A stretch of DNA of 64,000 nucleotides, taken from assembly GCA_963678575.2 (NCBI GenBank), contig CAXXHV010000002.1, positions 1,798,001 through 1,862,000 of the forward strand, in the 5' to 3' direction. The position numbers were made by a program, and so were the translations under genes. This document shows positions 1-8,681 of the stretch, one piece after another. The notes beneath the pieces are model-generated. The model was not told the origin of the DNA. It saw nothing but the letters and a program-made list of their open reading frames with translations, and ran no database searches. How positions within the stretch are numbered: the first letter of the stretch is position 1; every line of letters starts with the position of its first letter. The stretch comes from Pleomorphochaeta sp963678575. Lineage in GTDB: Bacteria; Spirochaetota; Spirochaetia; Sphaerochaetales; Sphaerochaetaceae.

Positions 1-1911
1 ATCATTTACTTTCAGTTTTAACTCAAAAATAGCTCTTGCTTCTTTAGCTTTATCATGATTTTCAATTAATAACTTTTGAGTTTCTAAATCTGTAAATATT
101 GCCACCTCAAACGGTCTTAGTCTTTCTTCTATTTGACCAGTCGAGTTAATAATTTTATCAATTTTAATTTTTTTGCTTGGATTTGCACCACTCAAATATA
201 TTGTTAAAAACGATGGATTATCTAAATATTTAATATATTTAGCTTTTGATAAAGGAACTTTTGAATCACTTTGGATAATATTCAATAATAAAAATTCACC
301 TTTTTTGCCACCGAGTTTCTCAAGTTCACTCTCTTCCAATCCAATTAGTGCCCCGTCAATTCTCTTATCATTTGAATTTTTCAAATAATCTTCAAATTGT
401 TCAAAAACAATATTCTCTTTTACCTCATCAGAAAAATTTATATCTGAGGATATATTAAAATATTTATTCCTGGAAATATAAGCTTTTTCATGCGGTAATA
501 TACTCATTATTTCAGTTAATACTTTAGGGGTTTCTTGTTCACTTGAAGAATAAGTAGCATTTATATTATAAGCACTTTCATAGGCAGAAAAATCACGAAA
601 ATAATAAGATACTCCAACAGTTATAAAAAAACAGGATATAATAATAATTCCAACTGCAGTTATATATCTAAGACTCTTAATTGAATTCATATTATTCAAT
701 CTAAGCTCTTTCCATAAATTCTCACTTTTTTTTCGTTTTTTATTTTTTGAGTTAAAATTCCCTCTTATCCCCTCAATAATATTAATTTTAGCAATAATTT
801 TTGCAGGAGAAATTACAGCAATAACAACAATAAAAAGAGATATAAAAATTATAAAAAATGAAAGTAATAAAGAAAACTCTAAAGGAATAATCTTATTTAA
901 CATTCTAATTTCTTGCATTTTTATATAAAGAAAATTCATTAGAAAATATCCCAATACATGTCCTATTAAAATAGGTAATATTGATATCAAAACAGCTTCT
1001 TTCAATAAACTTAAATAAATTTGGAAATCGGTTGTACCAATTGATTTAAACATTGATAACTCTTTAACCTTTCGAAATCCCCAAACTCTAAAAATATTTC
1101 TAATAAAAAAGATAAATAATAAGACTGCAGATGTTATTGATATCACATATATCAATATTGGATAAAAGGCTTCCAATCCAACTAACTCTACCCTATAATA
1201 ATGTGATAAAACTTTTGAAAATTCCAAAGAAACACTATATCCTAATTGTTTTTCAATATCATTTTTTATTTTTTCTCTATTTTTATAAGCGTCTTTAAAA
1301 TCATCAAATCTTAAAGAAGCCTGTAACATATCACTTTTTTTCGGAACAGTTAGTGCAAAGTTTATATTTAAATATTTATTGTAAACCTTGTTATAAACTC
1401 CAACAATTTGATATTTTGCATTATTTGAAATTTTAAAATTTTCTTTTGCTGTATACGTTGCAGTGGGATTAACTTCGCTATCATTAATATACCTCTGTCC
1501 TTCTTTCAACAAAACAGAGTCCCCTAATTTTAAATTGTTTTTTAACATAACATTTCTTGATAATACAATTTCATTTTCATTTCTAGCAAATCGCCCAACC
1601 AAAAGATTTGAATATTCTCGCATTTCATTTATGCCATTATCTTGAAAATTTAATACAAGCATGGAATCATTTAACATAGCTGAATTTTGTTGCTCAGTCA
1701 CACCTCCAACTATTTTTATTCCATTAATAGTTTTAAGTTTTTGAATATCATTAGAGGATAATGAAAAATCAAGACTTGCATCAGCAAACTCAAACATTCT
1801 TAAAGCTTTATAATTATTTTGAATATTTGTGTAAACAAAATAAAAAATCATAGTAAAAAAAATACTTGTTATCAGAATCGAAATAAAAATTGGGAAATTC
1901 TTCTTATTCAT
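1..1911 (-). CDS. FtsX-type ABC transporter permease, partial at the window edge
   Basis: Membrane subunit of an ABC exporter or lipoprotein/peptide-handling complex. The frame is open from an ATG at 1911 to base 1 (637 codons, no stop), so the C-terminus lies outside the window. Visible parts are an N-terminal membrane helix (about residues 6-27), a large extracytoplasmic domain to about residue 235, three helices of the FtsX fold (about 240-370), a short cytoplasmic stretch rich in Lys, then a fifth helix and the start of a second extracytoplasmic domain. This matches the long FtsX/MacB-like permeases. The start overlaps the end of the ATPase gene by 8 bases, so translation is probably coupled. 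Substrate unknown; defence against peptides or envelope stress is plausible from the linked two-component system. Confidence 0.85.
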   Translation of the reverse strand, partial: MNKKNFPIFISILITSIFFTMIFYFVYTNIQNNYKALRMFEFADASLDFSLSSNDIQKLKTINGIKIVGGVTEQQNSAMLNDSMLVLNFQDNGINEMREYSNLLVGRFARNENEIVLSRNVMLKNNLKLGDSVLLKEGQRYINDSEVNPTATYTAKENFKISNNAKYQIVGVYNKVYNKYLNINFALTVPKKSDMLQASLRFDDFKDAYKNREKIKNDIEKQLGYSVSLEFSKVLSHYYRVELVGLEAFYPILIYVISITSAVLLFIFFIRNIFRVWGFRKVKELSMFKSIGTTDFQIYLSLLKEAVLISILPILIGHVLGYFLMNFLYIKMQEIRMLNKIIPLEFSLLLSFFIIFISLFIVVIAVISPAKIIAKINIIEGIRGNFNSKNKKRKKSENLWKELRLNNMNSIKSLRYITAVGIIIISCFFITVGVSYYFRDFSAYESAYNINATYSSSEQETPKVLTEIMSILPHEKAYISRNKYFNISSDINFSDEVKENIVFEQFEDYLKNSNDKRIDGALIGLEESELEKLGGKKGEFLLLNIIQSDSKVPLSKAKYIKYLDNPSFLTIYLSGANPSKKIKIDKIINSTGQIEERLRPFEVAIFTDLETQKLLIENHDKAKEARAIFELKLKVND

Positions 1912-2587
1912 TTAAATCATCCCCCACAATTTTACCATCTACAAGTGTAATTATTCTTTTTGCTTTTAGAGCTACTTTCTCATCATGAGTAATAAGAAGG
2001 ACTGTTTGGTTTAATTGTTTATTGAAAAATTTTAATATATCGATTATCTCTGTTGAATTTTTTCTATCTAAATTGCCGGTGGGTTCATCTGCTAATATAA
2101 TTGTTGGTCTATATATTAAGCTTCTAGCAATAGCAACTCTTTGCTGTTGCCCACCTGAAAGTTCACTAGAGAATCTATCTAATTTATCTTTAAGCTCTAA
2201 TTTTTCAATTAAATCATCAAAGAATTCTCTTTCTATTTTTCTTTTATCTAATTTCAAAGGCAATTCAATATTATGTCGAACTGTCAAATCTGGAATCAAA
2301 TTATAAAATTGATAAACAAGACCAACTTTTCTTCTTCGAAAAAAGGCTTGTTCTTTTGATGAAAAAGTTGATATATCACTTCCATCAACTAAAATTTTTC
2401 CAGAAGTAGGATTATCAACCCCACCAATTAAATGTAGCAAAGTAGATTTTCCTGATCCACTTGGCCCCACAATTGTTATAAATTCTCCTCGATTTACGCT
2501 TAAATTAATATTATTTAAAGCACATACTAAGCTTTCATCTTTACCATACTCTTTACACAAATTTTCAATTTTTAAAATCTCAAAAAT
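1904..2587 (-). CDS. ABC transporter ATP-binding protein (LolD/MacB-like), likely ATT start
   Basis: ATPase partner of the downstream FtsX-type permease. Walker A (GPSGSGKST), Q-loop, signature LSGGQQQR, Walker B (IILADEPTGNLD) and switch His (LITHD) are all present, as in the LolD/MacB/BceA group. The usual start codons give only a TTG at 2560, which would cut into the first beta strand and has no ribosome site. In frame upstream, residues reading FEILKIENL complete the normal N-terminus, and an ATT at 2585-2587 sits 5 bases after a perfect AGGAGGT (2593-2599). I therefore place the start at ATT, giving 227 residues. The alternative is TTG at 2560 (218 residues). It lies downstream of the histidine kinase gene in one operon. 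Confidence 0.85.
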   Translation of the reverse strand: MFEILKIENLCKEYGKDESLVCALNNINLSVNRGEFITIVGPSGSGKSTLLHLIGGVDNPTSGKILVDGSDISTFSSKEQAFFRRRKVGLVYQFYNLIPDLTVRHNIELPLKLDKRKIEREFFDDLIEKLELKDKLDRFSSELSGGQQQRVAIARSLIYRPTIILADEPTGNLDRKNSTEIIDILKFFNKQLNQTVLLITHDEKVALKAKRIITLVDGKIVGDDLNE

Positions 2588-2637
2588 AATTTACCTCCTA
2601 TTAGGTTTTGACTAATATTAGTAAACCAAAGTGATTT

Positions 2638-3501
2638 TTAGGTGATATTATAAAATTTTATTTTAAATTCTGCACCATCATCAACATTATAAGCTTCAAT
2701 ATCACCATTATTTTTTTCAACAATACTCTTTGCCATAGCAAGACCAATTCCAAAGCCTTTTGAATCTGGGGTCTTATAAAACCTTTTAAATATTTTCCTT
2801 ATTTCATCATTTTGAATACCACCAGCATTATCTCTAATAATCAAAGACGTATAAAGAGGATTTTTTTCAGCTTTTATTTCTATTTTAGTACATTTTTGAA
2901 TTCCAATAGCGTTTTTCAAAATATTAATAATGGCCTCTGAAATCCAATAAAAATTACCCTTTATTATTTTATCAGCTAAAGAACTATCCAAAACAATGTT
3001 AATATGATTTGGAGGCTCAACAATTTCTAAAGAATATTCAATCAATTCATAAATTATTATATTCTCTTTTTTCATTTTATCTTCTTTAGAATCCAAACTT
3101 GATAATTTCAACAAAACATCTGTTAATGAATTAAGCCTTTGAAGTTGTTTTTTTAAAAGAAGCATCTTATCGTTTTCCAAATTTGAAACATCAATCGTTT
3201 CAACAGAAAAAAGCATTTTAGTTATTGGGGTTTTAATTTGATGTGCGATATCTTCTAGATATTCAATTTGATTTCTAGAATTTATACGGGCTCTTTCTTT
3301 TTCTTCGACTAATTCTATAAAAATTTTATAAATTTGATCTTCCAAAATTGAAAATTCATCCTGTTTCATTGGTATACAATAATTTTGTTGCCTCATACTG
3401 TTTATTAAACTTATAATTTCTTCAATTCTATTTTTCGTTTTTAGTTTTGTTAGATAATAAACAAGCAATAAACTAATTATCCAAAATATTATATAAGGCA
3501 T
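2638..3501 (-). CDS. Sensor histidine kinase with minimal N-terminal sensor
   Basis: Two-component kinase of 287 residues. It has one N-terminal hydrophobic helix (about 3-18) with no extracytoplasmic domain, a linker, an H-box with His87 in HQIKTP, an N-box with Asn197, a G1 box (DNAGG) and a G2 box (GFGIGLAMAK). A kinase without its own sensor domain, encoded next to an ABC exporter, resembles systems such as BceS in which the transporter senses the signal; that parallel is an inference. ATG at 3501 follows the response-regulator stop by two bases, with an AGG-rich ribosome site inside the end of that gene. Confidence 0.9.
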   Translation of the reverse strand: MPYIIFWIISLLLVYYLTKLKTKNRIEEIISLINSMRQQNYCIPMKQDEFSILEDQIYKIFIELVEEKERARINSRNQIEYLEDIAHQIKTPITKMLFSVETIDVSNLENDKMLLLKKQLQRLNSLTDVLLKLSSLDSKEDKMKKENIIIYELIEYSLEIVEPPNHINIVLDSSLADKIIKGNFYWISEAIINILKNAIGIQKCTKIEIKAEKNPLYTSLIIRDNAGGIQNDEIRKIFKRFYKTPDSKGFGIGLAMAKSIVEKNNGDIEAYNVDDGAEFKIKFYNIT

Positions 3502-3503
3502 AC

Positions 3504-4163
3504 CTATTCCATCCTATAACCTATTCCTCTCACAGTAACAATGATATTGGGATTAATCTTCCCTCTAATTCTTTTTATTGTTGAAGTTAAAGTATTATCA
3601 TTTACAAACTTATCTCTATCTTCCCAAAATTTTTCTAATAGGTAACTTCTTGTAAAAACTCTATTAGGATTTTTAATGAAAAGAGATAATAATTCATATT
3701 CTAAATGTGTTAGATCAATAAAATTATTTTGATAGCTAATCATTGCCTTTGTAGGATCTAATATAAATTCTTTATATATTATTTTACTATCTTCTGTTAC
3801 AGCTATTGTTCGAATAACAGCATCTATTCTTGCTCTAAGAATTTCTAAACTAAAAGGCTTAGTTAAAAAATCATCAGCACCTTTATCTAAAGTATTTACA
3901 ATAAAATTTTCGTCATTTTTTACTGTTGTAACTATAACTCTAATCCCTTTTTCTCTTAATTTTACAACAAAACTTTCTGCATTTCCATCTGGCAAATTAA
4001 TGTCTACTAAAGCAACATCATAATATAGATTTAAATGCAATAATGCGTCATGGTATGTATTAGCAATTTCTACAATATAATTTCTTTTCGATAAATACTC
4101 TTTTATTTGACTGGCTATTTCTCTATCATCTTCAATCAATAATATTTTCTTAAAATTATCCAT
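3504..4163 (-). CDS. OmpR-family response regulator
   Basis: DNA-binding response regulator, first gene of the four-gene operon regulator-kinase-ATPase-permease. The receiver domain (about 1-118) has the acidic pair Asp12/Asp13, the phospho-acceptor Asp54 in VDINLPDG, and Lys in LTKPF. A winged-helix OmpR domain follows, with a typical VRGIGYRME C-terminus. The longer frame opens with TTG at 4178, but that TTG is part of the ribosome site TTGGAG. ATG at 4163 lies 9 bases after GGAG and begins MDNFKKILLIEDD, so it is the likely start (219 residues). It probably controls its own operon. Confidence 0.92.
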   Translation of the reverse strand: MDNFKKILLIEDDREIASQIKEYLSKRNYIVEIANTYHDALLHLNLYYDVALVDINLPDGNAESFVVKLREKGIRVIVTTVKNDENFIVNTLDKGADDFLTKPFSLEILRARIDAVIRTIAVTEDSKIIYKEFILDPTKAMISYQNNFIDLTHLEYELLSLFIKNPNRVFTRSYLLEKFWEDRDKFVNDNTLTSTIKRIRGKINPNIIVTVRGIGYRME

Positions 4164-4649
4164 TAATTTTAACTCCAATTGCTTTAAACAATAATTTTGA
4201 TAACAAAACCATGTCTTAAATTAACTTTTTAATACAATTCTCAAATTAGTTATTATAAAAACTACTTATTTCTTTCTCTATCTAAATAGATTCCATATAG
4301 CTTTATTGCCTCAATTATACAAAAAACTCCCCATCTAAATAAGGGGGGGCAAGAAAATTTTAAATCTTAATTATTGTAAAAAGAATAGGATCATGTGGAT
4401 GTATTAGGATTTAAAGTAATAGAGTTTTAAGCTTAACTCAATTATATGGTGTTTTTTTTAGTTATGTAGTATTAATAATTATGAATTTAGTACGCCTATT
4501 ATATTATATTGAACCCAATGTTTTATATGTACTTTAAATTATTACTTACCTATATTGAGTCTTCTCCGTCTTTTATTAGCTTAGTACTCTAATATTTGTT
4601 TACAATCAAATATTCATCTGTTAGAATTATTTAACATAGGATATTTATT
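4164..4649. other. Intergenic region between the divergent regulator and lipoprotein genes
   Basis: 486 bases with no convincing gene. It must hold the promoter of the two-component operon (minus strand), which I could not place. A 7-G run (4343-4349) follows CCCC at 4329-4332 and could pair with it weakly. The words ATCTAAATA occur twice, near 4279 and 4333. A promoter for the lipoprotein gene lies at the right end. Confidence 0.6.
4599..4627 (+). promoter_or_regulatory. Sigma-70-type promoter of the lipoprotein gene
   Basis: TTTACA (4599-4604), a 17-base spacer and TAGAAT (4622-4627), each one base from consensus. An AGGA ribosome site and ATG at 4650 follow. Confidence 0.6.
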
Positions 4650-5555
4650 ATGAAAAGAAGTAGTTTATTTAAGTTAAATGTTTTTTATATTTCAATTTTA
4701 TGCTGTTTAGCATTACTTATTTTAAACAGTTGTAGCCTTTTCCAGAATAATTTTTTTAAAGAATCAATGGTTATATTTTCTCAAAACCCAGGGTCGTATC
4801 AAAATGGTACCCAATTATTTATTGAACTTTCAACTGACAATCCTTCTGATACTATTTATTATACAACTGATGGTAGTGAACCAACTTTAAGAAGTAATAA
4901 ATATAAAACACCAATAGCAATAAATACTGATACTACTCTTAGAGCAAAGTCCTATAATGTCTTTGCTTCTTCATTAGAAAATAAAGGTAAATATAAATTT
5001 GTAGATAGTTTTCCAGAATACAATATTGGAGATGAAGGACCCTCTGGCGGTACAATCTTTTATGATAAAGGAAATTACACTGATGGGTGGAGATATTTAG
5101 AAGCAGCACCTAGAACTAGTGAAGGAGAAAATATTGCTTGGGAAAACTCAGTATTGGGTAATTATAAAATTGCTGAAACTAGTAAAGAAATAGGAGAAGG
5201 GTTATCCAACACACTAACAATACTTGATAATTTAATAGCAGATAAAGAAGTTAATGCAGCATCTTATTGTTGGGATTTAGAAATAGAAAAAAATGGAATA
5301 ATATTTGATGATTGGTTCTTACCCTCAGTTTATGAATTAGAGGAAATTTGGAATGTGTTAAATCATCAATATCCTACCTATTCATCCAAAGAAGAAATAG
5401 ATTATCCAGTTATTTATTGGAGCTCTAGTAATCATGCAAGAGAATATGCTTGGTGTGTATTGTTTCTTAATGATGAATTTCTTTCGTCAACAGAAAGAGT
5501 TTGCTATACACAAAAGAATCAAAAAAATAAGTTAAGAGCCATTCGAATGATTTAA
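4650..5555 (+). CDS. Lipoprotein with chitobiase C-terminal-like and DUF1566-like domains
   Basis: Exported lipoprotein of 301 residues. A signal peptide with lipobox LNSC puts the acylated Cys at residue 28. Residues about 50-110 form a chitobiase/beta-hexosaminidase C-terminal-like repeat (TIYYTTDGSEPT, then TTLRAKSY). Residues about 125-301 resemble the DUF1566/Lcl family, with WFLPSVYELEEIW, YWSSS and a C-terminal KNKLRAIRMI. Such proteins occur in spirochaetes and Bacteroidetes as surface proteins of unknown role. It probably forms an operon with the small lipoprotein 12 bases downstream. It lies in the accessory stretch next to guaA. Confidence 0.85.
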   Translation: MKRSSLFKLNVFYISILCCLALLILNSCSLFQNNFFKESMVIFSQNPGSYQNGTQLFIELSTDNPSDTIYYTTDGSEPTLRSNKYKTPIAINTDTTLRAKSYNVFASSLENKGKYKFVDSFPEYNIGDEGPSGGTIFYDKGNYTDGWRYLEAAPRTSEGENIAWENSVLGNYKIAETSKEIGEGLSNTLTILDNLIADKEVNAASYCWDLEIEKNGIIFDDWFLPSVYELEEIWNVLNHQYPTYSSKEEIDYPVIYWSSSNHAREYAWCVLFLNDEFLSSTERVCYTQKNQKNKLRAIRMI

Positions 5556-5566
5556 AGGAGAATAGA

Positions 5567-5815
5567 ATAAAAAAACAAACCCTAGTTATTTTAGTAACTA
5601 TAATCTTTTTAAGTTCTTGTGATATGACTTTTAGAGATAATAGAGAAATCACAAATTATAAAGGACTTGATGTAAAACTAGAAGAAGGAGTTCCTAGCGA
5701 AGCATTATATTATGAACAAATTGATTTAGAAAATATTTTATTTAAATCGAACAGCTCTTTCTTATCTAAAGATGTAAATACAAACAGAACTAAAAAACTT
5801 TTGGACTCAATCTGA
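5567..5815 (+). CDS. Small lipoprotein, apparently with ATA start, possibly 3'-truncated
   Basis: The frame from 5567 encodes 82 residues: a Lys-Lys start, a hydrophobic run and a lipobox FLSSC (Cys at about residue 19), then a short acidic mature part. A strong ribosome site AAAGGAG (5554-5560) ends 6 bases before an in-frame ATA at 5567. The first ATG (5624) lies after the lipobox and would discard the signal peptide. So either ATA is used, or an ATG has mutated and the gene is decaying. Its 3' end overlaps the integrase remnant in another frame, so truncation at the junction is possible. No family recognised. Confidence 0.55.
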   Translation: MKKQTLVILVTIIFLSSCDMTFRDNREITNYKGLDVKLEEGVPSEALYYEQIDLENILFKSNSSFLSKDVNTNRTKKLLDSI

Positions 5816-6355
5816 TTTTGATAAATTTATTAAAACTTTCGACAAAAACTCCCCAGAAAAAATTGCCTTCAATCTCTTATTTTATAGTGGAATGCGTTGA
5901 GGCGAATTATTAGCACTAACTTATAATTATTTTGATTTTAGTCGGAACTCTATTAGTATTAATAAATCATATGCAAGAATAAAAGGAAAATATTATATCT
6001 CATCCACTAAAGCACCTAAAAGCAAAAGGACTATTATATGCCTATATTTATCATGGATGAAGTTAAAGAATATAAAAATAAAAGATATAACTATAAAACC
6101 CATGAAAGATTATTTCTTTTTAATAAATCCTCACTAACACGAGCAATGAAATTAGGAATTAAAATTAGTAAGATAGAAGAATGTTCAATACACTACCTGC
6201 GCCATGCACACACTTCATTCTTAATTAAAAAAGGGTTTAGTCCAAATCTTGTATCTGAAAGAATAGAAACGACACTTGAAACATATTCACATCTGTATCC
6301 AAATAAGCAAGAACAAGTTGCTAAAATAATACAAGAATCGCATGAAGTGTCATAG
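5784..6355 (+). pseudogene. Tyrosine recombinase (phage/ICE integrase) remnant
   Basis: Catalytic part of a phage-type integrase in pieces. From about 5784 the frame reads NFWTQSDFDKF and LLFYSGMR, then a TGA at 5898-5900 where the family has Arg (GMRRGELLAL), then GELLALTYNYFDF and TKAPKSKRTI. A one-base loss near 6035 shifts the frame to MPIFIMDEVKEYKNK. Later come HYLRHAHTSFLIKKGFSP and TTLETYSHLYPNKQ, but the LGHxx segment with the catalytic His is deleted between SERI and ETTL. The N-terminal arm-binding domain is missing. Nonsense, frameshift and deletion together make it dead. It abuts the 3' end of guaA, a known integration target. Confidence 0.88.
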
Positions 6356-6382
6356 AAGTGGTACACTTTTAGTACTTTGCGC

Positions 6383-6425
6383 AAAAAAACTAATACGCAA
6401 CTCTTCATTCTACAAAGAGTTACGT
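6383..6425 (-). terminator. Rho-independent terminator of guaA
   Basis: On the minus strand, arms 6415-6425 and 6395-6405 pair (AACTCTT with AAGAGTT, one mismatch, then three more pairs), followed closely by a 7-T run (6383-6389). Confidence 0.75.
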
Positions 6426-6437
6426 ACTTTTATGATT

Positions 6438-7988
6438 TTATTCCCACTCAATTGTTCCAGGTGGTTTACTAGTTATATCATAGAGAACTCTATTAACTCC
6501 TGCAACTTCATTACAAATTCTAGAAGCAGCATTTTGTAATACCTCAGGTGGCATTCTATACCAATCTGCAGTCATAGCATCTTCAGATGTAACTGCTCTT
6601 AATGAGCATACTTCTCTATATGTTCTCTCATCACCTTGAACACCAACACTCTTTACAGGGAGTAAACAAGCAAGAGCTTGCCAGATTTCACCATAAAGAT
6701 TTGCTTTAGTAATCTCTTCAATAAATATTGCATCAACATCCCTAAGTGTATCAAGTCTTTCTTTTGTTATTTCACCTACACATCTTACTCCAAGGCCTGG
6801 ACCTGGGAAAGGATGTCTATTAACCATATTTTCTGGAAGACCTAATTCTCTTCCTAATTCTCTTACTTCATCTTTAAATAAACTTCTTAATGGTTCTAAT
6901 AAATCCCATTTTAAATCTTCAGGTAATCCACCTACGTTATGATGAGATTTAATTGTTGAAGAAGGACCACCAAAAGCACTTTGAGATTCAACAACATCCG
7001 GATACAAGGTTCCTTGAGCCAAGAACGATATTTCTCCAGCTTTTCTTGCTTCACTATAGAAAGTATCTACAAATAATTTTCCAATTATTTTTCTTTTTGC
7101 TTCTGGTTCACTTACACCTTTTAAGGCTTCTAAGAAATCATTTTCCACATCTGCATATTGTAATCTTATTGAATAATTATCTCTAAATATTTTTTGAACA
7201 TTTTCAGCTTCACCTTTCCTAAGAAGGCCATTATTAACAAATACACAAACTAATTGATCCCCAATAGCTTTATGAATTAAGACTGCAGCAACAGAAGAGT
7301 CTACGCCACCAGAGAGTCCACAAAGGACTTGTTTATCTCCAACCTTCTCTCTAATTTCTTCAATAGCTTGATCTACAAATGATGTCATGCTCCAAGTTTT
7401 ATCACATTCACATCCTTCAATAACAAAGTTTTCTAATAATTGAGTTCCTTCAACTGAATGAACAACTTCAGGATGGAATTGTACTCCATAAAATTTCTTA
7501 TTAAGATTTTCAACAGCTGTTATTGGGCAATTATCTGTTGATGATATTATTTCAAATCCTGGGGCTAAAGCAGAGACTGAATCCCCATGACTCATCCACA
7601 CTTGAGACTTATTACTAATCTTTTTAAAAAGTAAAGAATCTTTTATAATATCAATATTAGCAAGTCCATATTCCTTTTTTAATGGACAAGATACTTCTCC
7701 ACCATTTTGCTTCATCATTACTTGAAGGCCATAACATATTCCTAAAATTGGTAATCCTAAATCAAAGATTTTATTATCAACTCTAGGTGAGCCTTCTTTT
7801 GAAACAGAAGCAGGACCTCCAGAAAAAATAATTCCTTTTGGATTTAATTCTGTAATTTCTTCTACACTACAATTAAAAGGTAATATTTGAGAATAAACAC
7901 CTATTTCTCTTACTCTTCTAGCGATTAATTGGCTATATTGTGCACCAAAATCTAAGACAACTATCAAATCTGACTTTTCCCGTTGCAT
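6438..7988 (-). CDS. guaA: GMP synthase (glutamine-hydrolysing)
   Basis: Converts XMP, ATP and glutamine to GMP in the cytoplasm. An N-terminal class I glutamine amidotransferase domain has the nucleophile in GICYGLQ and the partner His/Glu in GVQFHPE. It is followed by the ATP pyrophosphatase domain with P-loop GLSGGVDSSV, and by the C-terminal dimerisation domain with HPFPGPGLGVR and the conserved end PPGTIEWE. The frame opens further upstream, but ATG at 7988 follows AGGAG (7994-7998) by 5 bases and gives the normal 516 residues. The 3' end is a known attachment site for integrative islands; an integrase remnant lies just beyond it. Confidence 0.97.
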   Translation of the reverse strand: MQREKSDLIVVLDFGAQYSQLIARRVREIGVYSQILPFNCSVEEITELNPKGIIFSGGPASVSKEGSPRVDNKIFDLGLPILGICYGLQVMMKQNGGEVSCPLKKEYGLANIDIIKDSLLFKKISNKSQVWMSHGDSVSALAPGFEIISSTDNCPITAVENLNKKFYGVQFHPEVVHSVEGTQLLENFVIEGCECDKTWSMTSFVDQAIEEIREKVGDKQVLCGLSGGVDSSVAAVLIHKAIGDQLVCVFVNNGLLRKGEAENVQKIFRDNYSIRLQYADVENDFLEALKGVSEPEAKRKIIGKLFVDTFYSEARKAGEISFLAQGTLYPDVVESQSAFGGPSSTIKSHHNVGGLPEDLKWDLLEPLRSLFKDEVRELGRELGLPENMVNRHPFPGPGLGVRCVGEITKERLDTLRDVDAIFIEEITKANLYGEIWQALACLLPVKSVGVQGDERTYREVCSLRAVTSEDAMTADWYRMPPEVLQNAASRICNEVAGVNRVLYDITSKPPGTIEWE

Positions 7989-8079
7989 CTCAACTCCTAA
8001 ATGATTTTTTATATCGTTATTGTTGTATTTTTTTGTTATTTTTGCAACAAACAAATACTTAGTTTTTTTATATAATTTT

Positions 8080-8107
8080 AAAAAAAAGCGCTAGAATTTT
8101 CTAACGC
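8080..8107 (-). terminator. Terminator of the ECF transporter operon
   Basis: Minus-strand hairpin GCGTTAG / CTAGCGC with a 6-base loop (arms 8101-8107 and 8088-8094), followed by 8 T (8080-8087). It separates the S-component gene from guaA. Confidence 0.8.
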
Positions 8108-8118
8108 AAATTTATTTA

Positions 8119-8670
8119 TTAATAATTTAACAATCCTTGAACTGGCGGATAAGCTTTTACAACAGCTCTAGAGAGAGCATATCCTGCAACAACACCTATT
8201 CCAGATTGTGCTATATTACCAGGAATTCCTGCAGCTGCGGCAGCGAAACCTAAACTCATAAAAATTGCAGATAGAATAAAATATCCACCAGCAACAATTA
8301 TAATACAAGCAATCATTGCAATTATTACTTTTAGTGGAGAGACTTTTACTCCATTACTTATTTCTTGAACACTTCTTTTTACAATTAGAGCAACTACTAA
8401 TCCCTCAACACCATGCACAACAAAAGAAATTGGTGCCCACTGAGGATATCCTGAAATAATATCAGCAATAGCGGTACCAAGACCACCAGCAACAAAGGCT
8501 GTTAAAGGACTAAATGTAAAGGCTATAAAACAAATAGCTAAATCACATAAATTTAGATAACCTTTAGTTGGTGTTGGTATTTTTATAATTATTGTAAATA
8601 CAACAACAACAGCTGTTAAAACAGCGATTAAAGATGTCCTTAATGCAGAATTAGATTTTCTCTTTTCCAT
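8119..8670 (-). CDS. ECF transporter substrate-binding (S) component
   Basis: Integral membrane S component of an energy-coupling-factor transporter, 183 residues with about five or six hydrophobic segments. The stretch IPTPTKGYLNLCDLAI and the later AGGLGTAIADIISGYPQWAP resemble the ECF riboflavin-transporter-like group (PF07155). The real substrate cannot be read from sequence; a vitamin or its precursor is likely. ATG at 8670 has GAGG upstream; the longer frame begins with a TTG that is part of this ribosome site. It is encoded directly after EcfT, so it probably belongs to a dedicated group I system. Confidence 0.82.
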   Translation of the reverse strand: MEKRKSNSALRTSLIAVLTAVVVVFTIIIKIPTPTKGYLNLCDLAICFIAFTFSPLTAFVAGGLGTAIADIISGYPQWAPISFVVHGVEGLVVALIVKRSVQEISNGVKVSPLKVIIAMIACIIIVAGGYFILSAIFMSLGFAAAAAGIPGNIAQSGIGVVAGYALSRAVVKAYPPVQGLLNY

Positions 8671-8681
8671 TATAATAAACC

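Noticed and set aside
6038..6355. Open frame of 105 codons after guaA taken as a separate gene
   Set aside because: It is the C-terminal part of the broken integrase, in another frame.
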